Origin: CADEDV01 sp964596345
GTDB taxonomy: Bacteria > Bacteroidota > Bacteroidia > Chitinophagales > Chitinophagaceae
NCBI GenBank assembly: GCA_964596345.1
Contig: CAZQSZ010000001.1
Span: 186,001-250,000 of the forward strand
DNA length: 64,000 nt
Direction of reading: 5' to 3'
Shown here: positions 1-8,674 of the stretch, in pieces
Layout of the letters: each line of letters opens with the position of its first letter
Numbering within the stretch: the first letter of the stretch is position 1
Position numbers and translations under genes: made by a program
Notes under the pieces: model-generated
What the model was told of the DNA's origin: nothing
Seen by the model: only the letters and a program-made list of their open reading frames with translations
The model's database searches: none

Positions 1-117
1 TGGTTTTAATTGCATGGGGCAAACTTAATAAGTGACCAAATTACAAATTGTCGTGCAAATGGCGATAATCAATAAATGTATTGATAAAAGCCTGTATTTT
101 TAGAAAGACTGATCACG

Positions 118-726
118 ATGTTACTGCATATTCATCCCAAAGATCCCCAGCCCCGCCTCGTCAAACAGGTGGTGGAAAGCCTGCAAAAAGGCGGGATCAT
201 CATTTACCCCACCGATACTATTTATGGATTGGGTTGTGATATTTTTCAACCCAAAGCCATTGAACGGATTGCCCGGATCAAAAAAATAGAACCACAAAAA
301 GCACAGTTATCATTTGTTTGTTCCGACCTCAGTCACCTGAGTGAATATGCCAAACAAATACAAACATCTACCTATCGCTTATTAAAAGAATACCTGCCCG
401 GTCCCTATACATTTATTCTCCCGGCCAGTAAGCTGGTGCCGAAAATTTTGCAAAGCAAAAAAGATACGATCGGTTTACGTATCCCGGACAATGCTATTGC
501 CATGGCGATCGTGAAAGAACTGGGCCGTCCCATCCTGAGTGCGTCTTTACCGGGCGAAATGGTGGAAGATTATACCGATCCCGAAGTGATGTATGAGAAT
601 TTCAACAAGCTGGTTGATTTTGTTATTGATGGAGGTCCCGGGGGAACCATACCTTCCACGATCATTGACTGCACCGGTGATGAACCAATTGTTACCAGGG
701 AAGGATTGGGAAAATGGGAAGAATAA
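118..726 (+). CDS. Sua5/YciO/YrdC family threonylcarbamoyl-AMP synthase-like protein
   Basis: A 202-residue single-domain protein. The family binds ATP and L-threonine and makes threonylcarbamoyl-AMP for the t6A37 modification of tRNA. The diagnostic YPTDTIYGLGCD stretch lies near residues 29-40, and LPGPYTFILPAS lies near 93-104. The N-terminal IHPKDPQPRLV and the overall length recall the E. coli YciO branch rather than TsaC, so genuine t6A activity is less certain than membership of the fold. It is monocistronic: the next gene is on the other strand and a hairpin follows 15 bases after the stop. The ATG at the given start is the only sensible one. Family call is firm; the precise reaction is inferred. 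Confidence 0.9.
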   Translation: MLLHIHPKDPQPRLVKQVVESLQKGGIIIYPTDTIYGLGCDIFQPKAIERIARIKKIEPQKAQLSFVCSDLSHLSEYAKQIQTSTYRLLKEYLPGPYTFILPASKLVPKILQSKKDTIGLRIPDNAIAMAIVKELGRPILSASLPGEMVEDYTDPEVMYENFNKLVDFVIDGGPGGTIPSTIIDCTGDEPIVTREGLGKWEE

Positions 727-739
727 GCGGCAAAAAATA

Positions 740-768
740 AAAGCACCACTTGTAACAAGTGATGCTTT
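740..768. terminator. hairpin between convergent genes
   Basis: Two 13-base arms around the loop TAA pair with one mismatch. On the minus strand the stem is followed by a T-rich stretch, so it suits termination past the small basic protein gene. On the plus strand only three T follow, so termination of the upstream gene is less certain. Confidence 0.6.
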
Positions 769-815
769 CCCAACTCAAACACAAACTCCTGCTCTATGAT
801 GGATTACTGATAGTA

Positions 816-1118
816 TTATATCACCCGGTGGCGCCGGTTATGTTTAAAACGAAAAGTTTCCTTACGGGTATGAGCTTTCATTTTATGGATCTTCCTTCTT
901 TCATGCGGGGTAATTATACCATCACGGCGGGCCATCCTTTGCATATTGTTTAAACGCACCTGGTCTTTTCTCAGTTCAAAGGCTTCAGGCCTGGTCAGTT
1001 CACCACTGCGGACACCCTGGTGGATACGATGACGCTGGATGCGGTTACCGGCTACCTGTGCAGACGCGGTGGTGCCAATCAATAACATGATAACGGCGAA
1101 AGCTAAGATCTTTTTCAT
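816..1118 (-). CDS. small secreted, highly basic hypothetical protein
   Basis: A 100-residue protein with a clear Sec signal peptide (MKKILAFAVIMLLIGTTASAQ, likely cut after about residue 21). The mature part is very rich in Arg, Lys and His and ends in FKHNRRHRVI. Two short helices are suggested by RIHQGVRSGELTRPEAFEL and by ERRKIHKMKAHTRKE; ITPHERRKI resembles an EF-hand-like or SHOCT-like helix start but no calcium loop is visible. Similar short basic exported proteins are common in Bacteroidota, with no function known to me. It stands alone, ending near the hairpin that also closes the upstream plus-strand gene. Confidence 0.75.
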   Translation of the reverse strand: MKKILAFAVIMLLIGTTASAQVAGNRIQRHRIHQGVRSGELTRPEAFELRKDQVRLNNMQRMARRDGIITPHERRKIHKMKAHTRKETFRFKHNRRHRVI

Positions 1119-1208
1119 GGGGCTTGTTTTAATTGTTATTCAAAAATGATGTGCTGCTATGACGGCAACAGGTACTAACCGTTTAATGAGCTTAGAAAAC
1201 TTTAACAA

Positions 1209-1820
1209 CTAAAACAGTTCCTTTTGAGAGGGAAGAAGGCGAAAACTTTTCCGGTGAAAGCGGCATAAGCCATGTTCTTCAATGGCTTTGCGGTGAACAG
1301 CCGTGCCGTACCCTTTATTTTTATTCCAGCCATATTGCGGAAATGCTGCATGAATGCGATACATGTATTCATCCCGCCAGGTCTTGGCTAAAATGCTGGC
1401 GGCGGCAATGGAGGCAAAACGTCCGTCACCTTTTACAAAACACTGGTGCGGTATTTTTTGATAAGGGATAAAACGGTTGCCGTCAATTAAAAGTAAACCG
1501 GGTCTTTTATTGAGTTGATCAATGGCCAGGTGCATGGCTTTGAAAGAAGCTTTCAGGATATTGGTTTGGTCGATCTCTTCATTATCAACAGCAGCCACCG
1601 CAAAAGCGATCGCTTCTTTTTCAATAACAGGCCGCAGCTCATCCCGTTGCTTTTCGGACAACTGTTTGGAATCATTCAGCAGCGGGTGATAAAAATCAAC
1701 AGGCAAAATAACTGCTGCTGCATACACCGGCCCGGCATAACAACCCCGGCCGGCTTCATCACATCCGGCTTCCACAAACTGTTCCTGGTAAAAGGGTTGA
1801 AGCATCCCCTGCAATTTCAT
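1209..1820 (-). CDS. rnhB: ribonuclease HII
   Basis: RNase HII removes RNA primers and single ribonucleotides from DNA by cutting 5' of the ribonucleotide in RNA:DNA hybrids. The active-site motif CDEAGRG lies near residue 20, LLIDGN near 112 and the final Asp in AKTWRDEYM near 150, matching the D-E-D-D set. The ending PSQKELF is unremarkable and the length of about 203 residues is usual. A TTG lies directly before the ATG used here; a second ATG five codons on (1805) would also leave the domain intact. It is divergent from the heme A synthase gene with about 60 bases between the starts. Confidence 0.95.
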   Translation of the reverse strand: MKLQGMLQPFYQEQFVEAGCDEAGRGCYAGPVYAAAVILPVDFYHPLLNDSKQLSEKQRDELRPVIEKEAIAFAVAAVDNEEIDQTNILKASFKAMHLAIDQLNKRPGLLLIDGNRFIPYQKIPHQCFVKGDGRFASIAAASILAKTWRDEYMYRIHAAFPQYGWNKNKGYGTAVHRKAIEEHGLCRFHRKSFRLLPSQKELF

Positions 1821-1843
1821 CAATAATACGGAACAAAAATTAT

Positions 1844-1871
1844 TTTGACCCCTGTTCCACTCCTAACTTTG
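1844..1871 (+). promoter_or_regulatory. Bacteroidota-type promoter for heme A synthase
   Basis: The -7 box TAACTTTG is a full match to TAnnTTTG. A TTTG lies 16 bases upstream, shorter than the usual 19-21. Transcription would begin only a few bases before the ATG, so the leader would be very short. Confidence 0.45.
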
Positions 1872-1879
1872 CAGCCGCT

Positions 1880-2950
1880 ATGGCGAATGAACTATCACAG
1901 CGTTCTTCCAAACCAATCGCCGCCTGGCTGCTGGTGGGTGTGGGAATGATCATGATCCAGATCTTACTCGGGGGGATTACCCGGCTGACCGGTTCGGGTT
2001 TATCCATTACGGAATGGAACGTGGTGACCGGCACCCTGCCACCCATGAATGAACAGCAATGGCTGACCGAATTTGATAAATACAAGCAAACACCCCAGTT
2101 CAGCCTGCTCAATTTTGATTTTACATTAAAAGATTTCAAATTCATTTTCTTCTGGGAATGGTTCCATCGTTTCTGGGCCCGGTTGATAGGGGTGGTATTC
2201 GCTGTTCCCTTTATTATTTTCTTACTGCAAAAGCGTTTCAAACCATCGATGGTGAAACCGATGCTCATCCTGTTTTTACTGGGTGCTTTGCAGGGCGCCA
2301 TCGGCTGGATCATGGTGGCCAGCGGACTGACCGGTGATGCTATTTATGTGAAACCCACCAAACTGGCCCTGCATTTTATTTTTGCATTGGGCTTATTGTG
2401 TTATACATTCTGGTTTGCACTGGAATTATTGGTGCCGAAAGAAAAATTGATTGTCAATACATCCATCCGGAAATTCAGTTGGTGGATCATTGCCATACTT
2501 TCTATTCAATTAGTTTATGGTGCATTCATGGCCGGGCATAAAGCCGCAACAGCTGCTCCCACCTGGCCGGATATCAATGGCAATATCATTCCTTCCAATA
2601 TGATGGGTAATCATGAAGGCTTGCTGAATCTCGTGGACAATAAGATCACTATTCACTTTATCCATCGGGGTCTTGCATACCTGCTATTACTGCTTGTAAT
2701 TATATTATCGGTTAAACTATACAAGACAGCAGGTTCTTCCCTGCTGCGCAAAACTGGTTGGCTGCCGGCATTCCTTGTAACGATACAAGTAGTACTGGGT
2801 ATTTTATCAGTGCTGTTTAGCCTGCAGATCATTCCCAATCAGTGGGGAGCTTTTGAATGGATGGCACAGCTGCACCAGTTAGTGGCCATGTTCCTTTTAC
2901 TTTCTTTATGCTGGGTGGTTTACCTCGTTCGTGGTAAAAGTTCTTATTAA
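1880..2950 (+). CDS. ctaA: heme A synthase, COX15/CtaA family
   Basis: CtaA oxidises the C8 methyl of heme O to a formyl group, giving heme A for aa3-type cytochrome oxidases. The 356-residue protein has about eight membrane helices. TRLTGSGLSITEW near residues 32-44 is a hallmark of the family, and candidate heme-ligand histidines appear in WFHRFWARLIG (about 95), LALHFIFAL (about 163), HFIHRGLAYL (about 261) and AQLHQLVAM (about 332). The COX15-like N-terminus and the absence of a fused protoheme farnesyltransferase indicate the stand-alone form. No other oxidase gene is in the window. The -7 box sits almost on the start codon. Confidence 0.93.
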   Translation: MANELSQRSSKPIAAWLLVGVGMIMIQILLGGITRLTGSGLSITEWNVVTGTLPPMNEQQWLTEFDKYKQTPQFSLLNFDFTLKDFKFIFFWEWFHRFWARLIGVVFAVPFIIFLLQKRFKPSMVKPMLILFLLGALQGAIGWIMVASGLTGDAIYVKPTKLALHFIFALGLLCYTFWFALELLVPKEKLIVNTSIRKFSWWIIAILSIQLVYGAFMAGHKAATAAPTWPDINGNIIPSNMMGNHEGLLNLVDNKITIHFIHRGLAYLLLLLVIILSVKLYKTAGSSLLRKTGWLPAFLVTIQVVLGILSVLFSLQIIPNQWGAFEWMAQLHQLVAMFLLLSLCWVVYLVRGKSSY

Positions 2951-2972
2951 CGCTATTTTATAATCCCGCCAG

Positions 2973-3004
2973 TTTGAACGGCCAGTTAATAATCTGTACT
3001 TTTA
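2973..3004 (+). promoter_or_regulatory. promoter for the patatin gene
   Basis: TTTG and TACTTTTA are separated by exactly 20 bases; the second box differs from TAnnTTTG only at its last base. Predicted start of transcription is about 15 bases before the ATG. Confidence 0.5.
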
Positions 3005-3025
3005 AGTTATAACCATTAAATAACC

Positions 3026-5281
3026 ATGAAGACCTGGCTGCGGGGTTTCTATTATTCTTTTCCTGTGCAATTGTTATTTCTTCATTTCAGGAAATACCAG
3101 GTGCTGTTATTGTTTTGGTTCATCCTGTTCAGCACCATCAACGGTACCTTCATGAAAACCTTTGGTGCCGATTCCTTGTACCTGGCACCGGAGTATTTAG
3201 GAAATGTAAATGCGATCAGCTCGGCCATTGTGGGTATTTCCATTGGTATGTTCATCATGAGCTGGAATATCGCCACCTTCGTTTTGTTCAGCAAACATTT
3301 CAGGTTCCTCGCTGCCACCACCAATCCTTTTTTAAAATATTGTATCAATAATGCGGTGATCCCGCTGCTTTTTTTGATCTTTTATTTTTTTAAAGCATTC
3401 GAGTTTGATCATTTTAAGGAACTGATCCCGGTAACTGAAATACTGTTTTTAGTCGGCGGGTTTTTAAGCGGATTGATTTTTATACTCGCTGTTTCTTTTA
3501 TTTATTTCTTCCGGGCCGACCGTTCCATCCTGCGGCAAATGATGCCGGTGATCAGCAACCCCAGCTCTTATATCACCCATCTTTCACCGATCAAAGAAAT
3601 ACACCATGGAGGTCCGCTGCTCAAGGTGGAATGGTATTTTGAATCACCCCTGCGGCTGCGGCCTACCCGGGATGTATCACATTATACGCAGGCTTATGTG
3701 GATTCTATTTTCAAACGGCATCACTTTGCAGCGATCATCTCAGTATTCATTGCCTTCCTGTTTCTGATCGGCATCGGTTTTTTCCTGGAACAACCTTTTT
3801 TCCAGATACCCGCAGCAGCCAGCATAACAATTTTCTTTTCGATATTGATTGGCGTGGCCGGTGCTTTTTCTTATTTCCTGCAAAGCTGGAGTATCCCTTA
3901 CCTCCTGGGACTGATTCTCCTGCTGAATGTTTTTTATAAACTGGACTGGATCGATCCGCGGAACAAAGCCTATGGGCTGAACTATACCAATAAAAAAGAA
4001 AGACCGGCTTATACAAGAGAGACCTTATTGGAAATGAGTTCGGCCCCCAACGTGGAAGCCGATAAAAAGAATATGATCGCCATCCTGGAGAACTGGAAGA
4101 AAAAACAGGACAGTGATAAACCGGTACTGGTACTGATCAATACCAGTGGCGGTGGGCACCGCAGTGCCACTTTCACGATGAGTGTGCTGCAGCATCTCGA
4201 CAGCATCACCAACGGAACGATCATGAAAAAGGTTTTCCTGGTATCCGGCGCATCGGGTGGTATGATCGGCGCTACCTATTTCCGGGAATTATACCTGCGG
4301 CAGCAGCAGGGAAAAAATGTGAAACTGCGGGATAAAAAATACGTGGATGATATCACCGGTGACCTGCTCAATCCCCTGTTCTCTTCTTTTGTGGCAAGAG
4401 ACCTGATCGCACCGGCGCAAAAATTCAAAGCCGGTAATCATGAATATGTAAAAGACCGGGGCTATGCCTTTGAAGAAAAACTGAACCAGAATACAAGAGG
4501 TTTTTTAGACAAACAATTGAAAGAGTATGCAGCGGATGAGAAAGCAGCGAATATACCATTGATGTTTTTTAATTCGGTGGTGACAAGAGACAGCCGCAAG
4601 ATGATCATCAGCACACAGCCCGTCCGGTTTATGATGCAGGGCTGGCAGGACAGCACCCGCATGCCGGCCATGGATCCGGATGCGATCGACTTTGCTTCTT
4701 TTTTTGCAAAGCAGGATCCCTATGAATTAAGAATGCTAACCGCTTTGCGGATGAACGCCACTTTCCCGGTGGTACTGCCCAATGTATGGCTGCCCTCTGA
4801 TCCTGTTATTGATGTGATGGATGCAGGATTAAGAGATAACTATGGACAGGAAACTTCCATCCGTTTCATGGAGGCCTTTGATGAATGGATCAAAGCCAAT
4901 ACCAGTGCTGTGCTGATCTTACAGATAAGAGACCGGGGTGCCGGTGCCTGGGAATATCCTTATTTATCGGATGATATCAGTGATCATGCCACCAAACCTT
5001 TTTTATTGCTGCAGCACAACTGGTTTAAGATGATGGAATTTTTCCAGAATGATATGCTGAGTTATTATGCCGATCATGAAGGACGGAATGTACACAAGAT
5101 CACTTTTCAGTATGCCGGCGGGAATGAAGAGAAAAAAGCAGCGCTGAATTTTCACCTGACCAAACGGGAAGCAAAAGATATTATGGCCTCTGTATTTTCT
5201 CCCTATAATAAAGAGAGCTCCCGTCAATTACTGGAATTATTGAAGGTGAAACCAGTAGCTGATAGTCTTAAGGCTGAATAA
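3026..5281 (+). CDS. patatin-like phospholipase with a polytopic N-terminal membrane region
   Basis: A 751-residue protein. The first 310 residues or so hold about eight hydrophobic helices; the rest is a patatin-type lipid acyl hydrolase domain. The oxyanion motif is NTSGGGHRSA (near 370-380), the nucleophile elbow SGASGG (near 405-410, Ser in the centre) and the dyad Asp is in MDAGLRDNYG (near 600). Patatins hydrolyse acyl esters of phospholipids by a Ser-Asp dyad. The membrane half suggests the catalytic domain is held at the inner membrane facing the cytoplasm; this is inferred. Its stop lies inside the convergent lipid-kinase gene, with 14 bases shared. Both neighbours act on lipids, but they are not co-transcribed. 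Confidence 0.85.
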   Translation: MKTWLRGFYYSFPVQLLFLHFRKYQVLLLFWFILFSTINGTFMKTFGADSLYLAPEYLGNVNAISSAIVGISIGMFIMSWNIATFVLFSKHFRFLAATTNPFLKYCINNAVIPLLFLIFYFFKAFEFDHFKELIPVTEILFLVGGFLSGLIFILAVSFIYFFRADRSILRQMMPVISNPSSYITHLSPIKEIHHGGPLLKVEWYFESPLRLRPTRDVSHYTQAYVDSIFKRHHFAAIISVFIAFLFLIGIGFFLEQPFFQIPAAASITIFFSILIGVAGAFSYFLQSWSIPYLLGLILLLNVFYKLDWIDPRNKAYGLNYTNKKERPAYTRETLLEMSSAPNVEADKKNMIAILENWKKKQDSDKPVLVLINTSGGGHRSATFTMSVLQHLDSITNGTIMKKVFLVSGASGGMIGATYFRELYLRQQQGKNVKLRDKKYVDDITGDLLNPLFSSFVARDLIAPAQKFKAGNHEYVKDRGYAFEEKLNQNTRGFLDKQLKEYAADEKAANIPLMFFNSVVTRDSRKMIISTQPVRFMMQGWQDSTRMPAMDPDAIDFASFFAKQDPYELRMLTALRMNATFPVVLPNVWLPSDPVIDVMDAGLRDNYGQETSIRFMEAFDEWIKANTSAVLILQIRDRGAGAWEYPYLSDDISDHATKPFLLLQHNWFKMMEFFQNDMLSYYADHEGRNVHKITFQYAGGNEEKKAALNFHLTKREAKDIMASVFSPYNKESSRQLLELLKVKPVADSLKAE

Positions 5282-6158
5282 GCCGGAAACATTTTTTCAG
5301 GATCGTTGCGGTGATCGTGGACGGCGTTTCTGCCGGGTCACCATCAATATGAAGCGGGGCTTCATGGGTATTTTCAATGACGATCTTTTCGGTTTGAAAA
5401 TAGATCACCGGCTGGTTCAGTGAATTCTCGACAAGGTTGAGTTTACCTGCCAGGATCTGTCGTAATAAATTAAATAATAATAAAGGTTTGGCTGTTTTTT
5501 TAGCGATCACTATATCCAGTAACCCATCCGACAATAATGCCTTGGGGGCAATGGTGAAATGATTGCCAAACTGGTTGCTGTTGGCGATGCTGATAAAATA
5601 TGCTTCCGTGGAAAATTGCAGCCCGTTGCTTTCAATGCTGAAATGATAAGGAGCAGCACTGAAAAAATTCTTACTCACCAAGGACGCATAGGTCTTCAAA
5701 CCCCGTTTCGGTTGTTCTGCAAATTCATGGGCCACTTTTGCATCAAAGCCAATACCGCTGAGCATACAGGCAAACTGGTCGTTGATCATAAACCCGTCAA
5801 TAGCAGAAGCGGTGCCATTGAAAATTACGGACAAAGCCTTTTCCGGTTGTTTGGGAATTTTAGCAGCGAAAGCCAATCCATTCCCCGAGCCGCAGGGAAT
5901 GATTCCAAAGTTCACATCCGTTTTCATCAGGCTGTTCACCACCTGGCTCACCGTGCCATCGCCACCGGCGATCACCACATCGGTGATCTTTTCTTCTTCA
6001 ATAATGGGTAAGAGAAAAGAATAATCAGCACTTGCCACGGAAGGAAAGACCTGGAATGGGATTCCCTTCGCTTTGGTTTGTTGCTCCACAAAAGCCTGCA
6101 GATCCTTTTTGGTCCGGGTACCGGAAACAGGATTGATGATGTAAATGATTTTCCGCAT
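5268..6158 (-). CDS. diacylglycerol/lipid kinase, YegS/BmrU family
   Basis: A 296-residue lipid kinase of the DAGK catalytic family, which phosphorylates diacylglycerol, sphingosine-like or related lipids with ATP. The nucleotide-binding signature VIAGGDGTVSQVVN lies near 61-75 and IIPCGSGNGLA near 88-98; IINPVSGT opens the protein. The C-terminal sandwich with IDGDPAE is also typical. The gene begins three bases after the stop of the secreted 139-residue protein, so the two are probably co-transcribed. The true lipid substrate cannot be read from the sequence. Confidence 0.92.
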   Translation of the reverse strand: MRKIIYIINPVSGTRTKKDLQAFVEQQTKAKGIPFQVFPSVASADYSFLLPIIEEEKITDVVIAGGDGTVSQVVNSLMKTDVNFGIIPCGSGNGLAFAAKIPKQPEKALSVIFNGTASAIDGFMINDQFACMLSGIGFDAKVAHEFAEQPKRGLKTYASLVSKNFFSAAPYHFSIESNGLQFSTEAYFISIANSNQFGNHFTIAPKALLSDGLLDIVIAKKTAKPLLLFNLLRQILAGKLNLVENSLNQPVIYFQTEKIVIENTHEAPLHIDGDPAETPSTITATILKKCFRLIQP

Positions 6159-6161
6159 GGG

Positions 6162-6581
6162 TTACTGAAGCCGCAAGGTACATAAATGTACTCTTCGGAT
6201 GCGTACTGCCAGGTTGGAATCACGGGGACTGATCGTGGTATAGATAACGATCTTCTTTTTGCCTTTGAATACTGCACGGAGTTTACTGATGGGGATTTTA
6301 ACAGCACTGCTGCTGTCGGTTACCAGCAGTTCATTGTCTGCTTCATCACAGAAACGAAAGGCCCGGTACCAGGTATCAGGATCGGTTTCTGTAAAATAGA
6401 TCTCCAGCTTGCCATTCTTTTTCCATTCGGCGGCTGTGATCTTTTTTACATTCTTTACTTCATCTTCTTTGGCCGTAGCCAGCAGCAATTTATTGTTCAG
6501 CTTTATTGTCCAGCTGCCTGTTTGTGCCTGCATACTGGTTGCAGCCATGAGTAATACAATGATGGAGATGATCTTTTTCAT
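6162..6581 (-). CDS. secreted hypothetical protein upstream of the lipid kinase
   Basis: A 139-residue protein with a Sec signal peptide (cut likely after SMQAQ near residue 20). The mature part begins TGSWTIKLNNKLLLATAKED, then alternates short strands, and looks like a small beta-rich periplasmic or surface domain. No lipobox and no catalytic motif is seen. I do not recognise the family. It is the first gene of a two-gene unit with the lipid kinase, three bases apart, which may point to a shared envelope role, but that is only context. Confidence 0.75.
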   Translation of the reverse strand: MKKIISIIVLLMAATSMQAQTGSWTIKLNNKLLLATAKEDEVKNVKKITAAEWKKNGKLEIYFTETDPDTWYRAFRFCDEADNELLVTDSSSAVKIPISKLRAVFKGKKKIVIYTTISPRDSNLAVRIRRVHLCTLRLQ

Positions 6582-6632
6582 ATTCTTTATGATGTCAGCT
6601 ACAGGATGAACGTTGCCCGCTGATTACACAAG

Positions 6633-7682
6633 TTACCATCTTAATAAAGCACTGGCCCAGGTAAACCCGCTGCCGAAAGCGGCCAGGCAAACCAGGTCAC
6701 CGTCTTTGATCTTTCCTTTTTCCCAGGCTTCACATAAAGCAATGGGAACAGAGGCGGCGGTGGTATTACCGTATTGCTGGATATTATTATAGACCTGCTC
6801 GTCTTTCAGTTGCAGTTTCTGCTGCACAAACTGGGCGATGCGCAGGTTGGCCTGGTGCGGGATCAATAGGTTGAGATCAGATGTTTGAAGACCATTGGCG
6901 GTTAGTGATTCTATAATTACTTCCGGGAATTTCACAATGGCTTTTTTAAATACGGCCGGGCCATCCATAAAAGGAAAGACCTGTGCCTGGTCGATCATTT
7001 TATGACTGAAGAACATTTGCCCGATCACCGCTTCATCAAAGTCGGCATATTGTTCGGCCTTCCAGTGGTTGGCATGGGTGCCGGGATTATACATAGCCAG
7101 TATCTCGGCACTTTCTCCATCACTGTGTAAATGTGTTGACAGGATACCTTGCTTCTCATTGGTGCTGGGTTGCAATACCACGGCACCGGCCCCGTCACCA
7201 AAAATCACCGACACATTCCGGCCCCGGGTGCTGAAGTCGAGACCAAAAGAATGTTTCTCGGCCCCCACCACTAAAATATTTTTATACATCCCTGTTTTAA
7301 TGAACTGGTCGGCCACGCTGAGGGCATACACAAAACCACTGCACTGGTTCCGTACATCCAGGGCACCGATCTCTTTCATGTGTAAGGCCCGTTGCAGCAA
7401 GACACCGCAACCGGGAAAATAATAATCGGGTGATAGGGTGGCGAAGACGATAAAGTCAATATCCTGCGGGGTGAGACCGGCTCTTTCAATGGCGATCTTC
7501 GCCGCTTCCACTCCCATCGTGGTGGTGGTTTCTTCGGTGCGGTGGGCATAGCGGCGTTCTTTGATACCGGTCCGTTCCTGTATCCATTCATCACTGGTAT
7601 CCATATATTGCAGGAGGTCGTTATTGGTCACCACGGTGGCCGGCAGGTATTTACCAATCCCGGCGATCTTCGATTGAAACAT
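6633..7682 (-). CDS. fabH: 3-oxoacyl-ACP synthase III (FabH-like KAS III)
   Basis: KAS III condenses an acyl-CoA starter with malonyl-ACP and begins fatty acid synthesis. The catalytic triad is visible: Cys114 in RNQCSGFVYAL, His276 in LIPHQANLRI and Asn306 in QYGNTTAAS. Length 349 is slightly above the usual 320-330. No acpP, fabD, fabG or plsX is adjacent, so this may be an extra or specialised KAS III (for example for branched or aryl starters) rather than the copy of a fab cluster. The catalytic residues argue for an active condensing enzyme. Confidence 0.92.
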   Translation of the reverse strand: MFQSKIAGIGKYLPATVVTNNDLLQYMDTSDEWIQERTGIKERRYAHRTEETTTTMGVEAAKIAIERAGLTPQDIDFIVFATLSPDYYFPGCGVLLQRALHMKEIGALDVRNQCSGFVYALSVADQFIKTGMYKNILVVGAEKHSFGLDFSTRGRNVSVIFGDGAGAVVLQPSTNEKQGILSTHLHSDGESAEILAMYNPGTHANHWKAEQYADFDEAVIGQMFFSHKMIDQAQVFPFMDGPAVFKKAIVKFPEVIIESLTANGLQTSDLNLLIPHQANLRIAQFVQQKLQLKDEQVYNNIQQYGNTTAASVPIALCEAWEKGKIKDGDLVCLAAFGSGFTWASALLRW

Positions 7683-8089
7683 AGCAAGCGTTTGAGCAAG
7701 GAAGATAGGAAATAGAGGGGAAATGAAACGGTTGTGTTTTGTAATGGTTGCAGGGGAGCCTTACTTTTCTTTGTCTTGAAATATTCCTTCGACTCTCCCA
7801 GGAGTATCTCTTCTTTTTCTCTTGATAGAAAAAGAAGCAAAAAGATCAAGGCAAACGCTTATGCTCCGCAGCTTTGCCGGCCCACCCACTTATGGTGTGA
7901 CCGGCAGCGGAAATATAGTTTGCATTCGTGTGGTGAGCGGCAAGGTCGGGGATGCGGAGGCGTGGTTGGCAAAGACTCCGATTGCCCTGTGTTCCGTCTG
8001 TATGTCTTTACAGCAGTTAGTGGTTGCTGGCGGGACGGAACAAGGCGCCGGGAAATTCATTTAAGCTGCTGTTACTTTGCATCCTTGTT
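7683..8089. other. 407-base noncoding region with repeat copy A
   Basis: Between FabH and the first DUF1801 gene. Short open frames exist on the plus strand but show no convincing protein. Most of the stretch is the left copy of a noncoding repeat that recurs some 860 bases further on. Confidence 0.6.
7811..8060 (+). repeat. intergenic repeat element, copy A
   Basis: It starts with a perfect 10-base hairpin (TTCTTTTTCT / AGAAAAAGAA, loop of six) and continues with a block sharing long runs with copy B: GGCAGCGGAAATATAGTTTG and ATGTCTTTACAGCAG among others. By eye the two copies agree over about three quarters of the bases. Open frames differ between copies, so selection on a protein is unlikely. 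Similar hairpin-led intergenic repeats are known to me from Bacteroidota genomes. Confidence 0.65.
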
Positions 8090-8512
8090 TTATTTCCCCG
8101 GGTACTTTGCTTTATAATGCTTCACCGAACCGGCGACTAATTTTTTTAATACCGGCACCTGGATGTCTTCGAGTTTTTTGATATACACACAGGCTTTGGC
8201 AGCTTTGTGTTTGCCGAAGATTTTCAGCAATTCTTCTTTGCCTGCAAAGTTGGCAATGTATAAAGCGAACTCATTTTTGCGGGGCGAGAAACCCACCATC
8301 GGTGCATCGCCTTCATGGCCGCTGTCGTACACATAATGATAACTGCCGAAACCAATAATAGCCGGTCCCCACATTTTGGCCGGGTAACCGGATTGTTGCT
8401 CCATGACCGCAATAATACCGAGACAATCGGCCTGTCTTGCTTTATCAACTTTTTTTATAAACGCGGCTACACTGTTGCCGGTTTCCGTGGTTTTTGGTTT
8501 TGCTGTTGCCAT
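8090..8512 (-). CDS. DUF1801 domain protein, copy 1
   Basis: A 140-residue cytoplasmic protein of the DUF1801 (YdhG-like) family. Typical motifs are MWGPAIIGFGSYHYVY (near 47-62), MVGFSPRKNEFALYI (near 72-86) and the C-terminal Lys-rich SVKHYKAKYPGK. The family has a small alpha/beta fold and no proven reaction. A second copy lies about 1.3 kb away and differs at only a handful of residues (GNSVAA/SNSVTA, AGKEELLKIF/EGKAELLKAF). Similarity between the copies continues about 70 bases upstream of the start codon and stops at the stop codon. Confidence 0.88.
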   Translation of the reverse strand: MATAKPKTTETGNSVAAFIKKVDKARQADCLGIIAVMEQQSGYPAKMWGPAIIGFGSYHYVYDSGHEGDAPMVGFSPRKNEFALYIANFAGKEELLKIFGKHKAAKACVYIKKLEDIQVPVLKKLVAGSVKHYKAKYPGK

Positions 8513-8613
8513 ATGTTTGGTTGAATGGAGTAAAAGGAGCTGTATCTAAGGTATGATTTTACAGCCAGCGCAGAAAGACCGTGCTGATCTTACTTTACGC
8601 CGTTGCTGGTGTC

Positions 8614-8635
8614 CTGAGCCTGTCGAAGGGCTCAG
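8614..8635. repeat. REP-like palindrome (GTCGAAGGGCTCAG type)
   Basis: CTGAGC and GCTCAG flank CTGTCGAAGG. The core is the reverse complement of the element near 15.25 kb (CCTTCGACAAGCTCAGG type). Elements with this core are very widespread intergenic repeats in bacteria. Confidence 0.7.
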
Positions 8636-8674
8636 CAGCAACACGATCTATGGCGGTACTTCATTTTCTTTATT

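Noticed and set aside
1840..2313. Minus-strand frame inside the heme A synthase gene
   Set aside because: Opposite to a strong membrane-protein gene and without family likeness.
7734..8117. Plus-strand frames inside intergenic repeat copy A
   Set aside because: Copy B lacks the same frame, and base changes do not keep codons.
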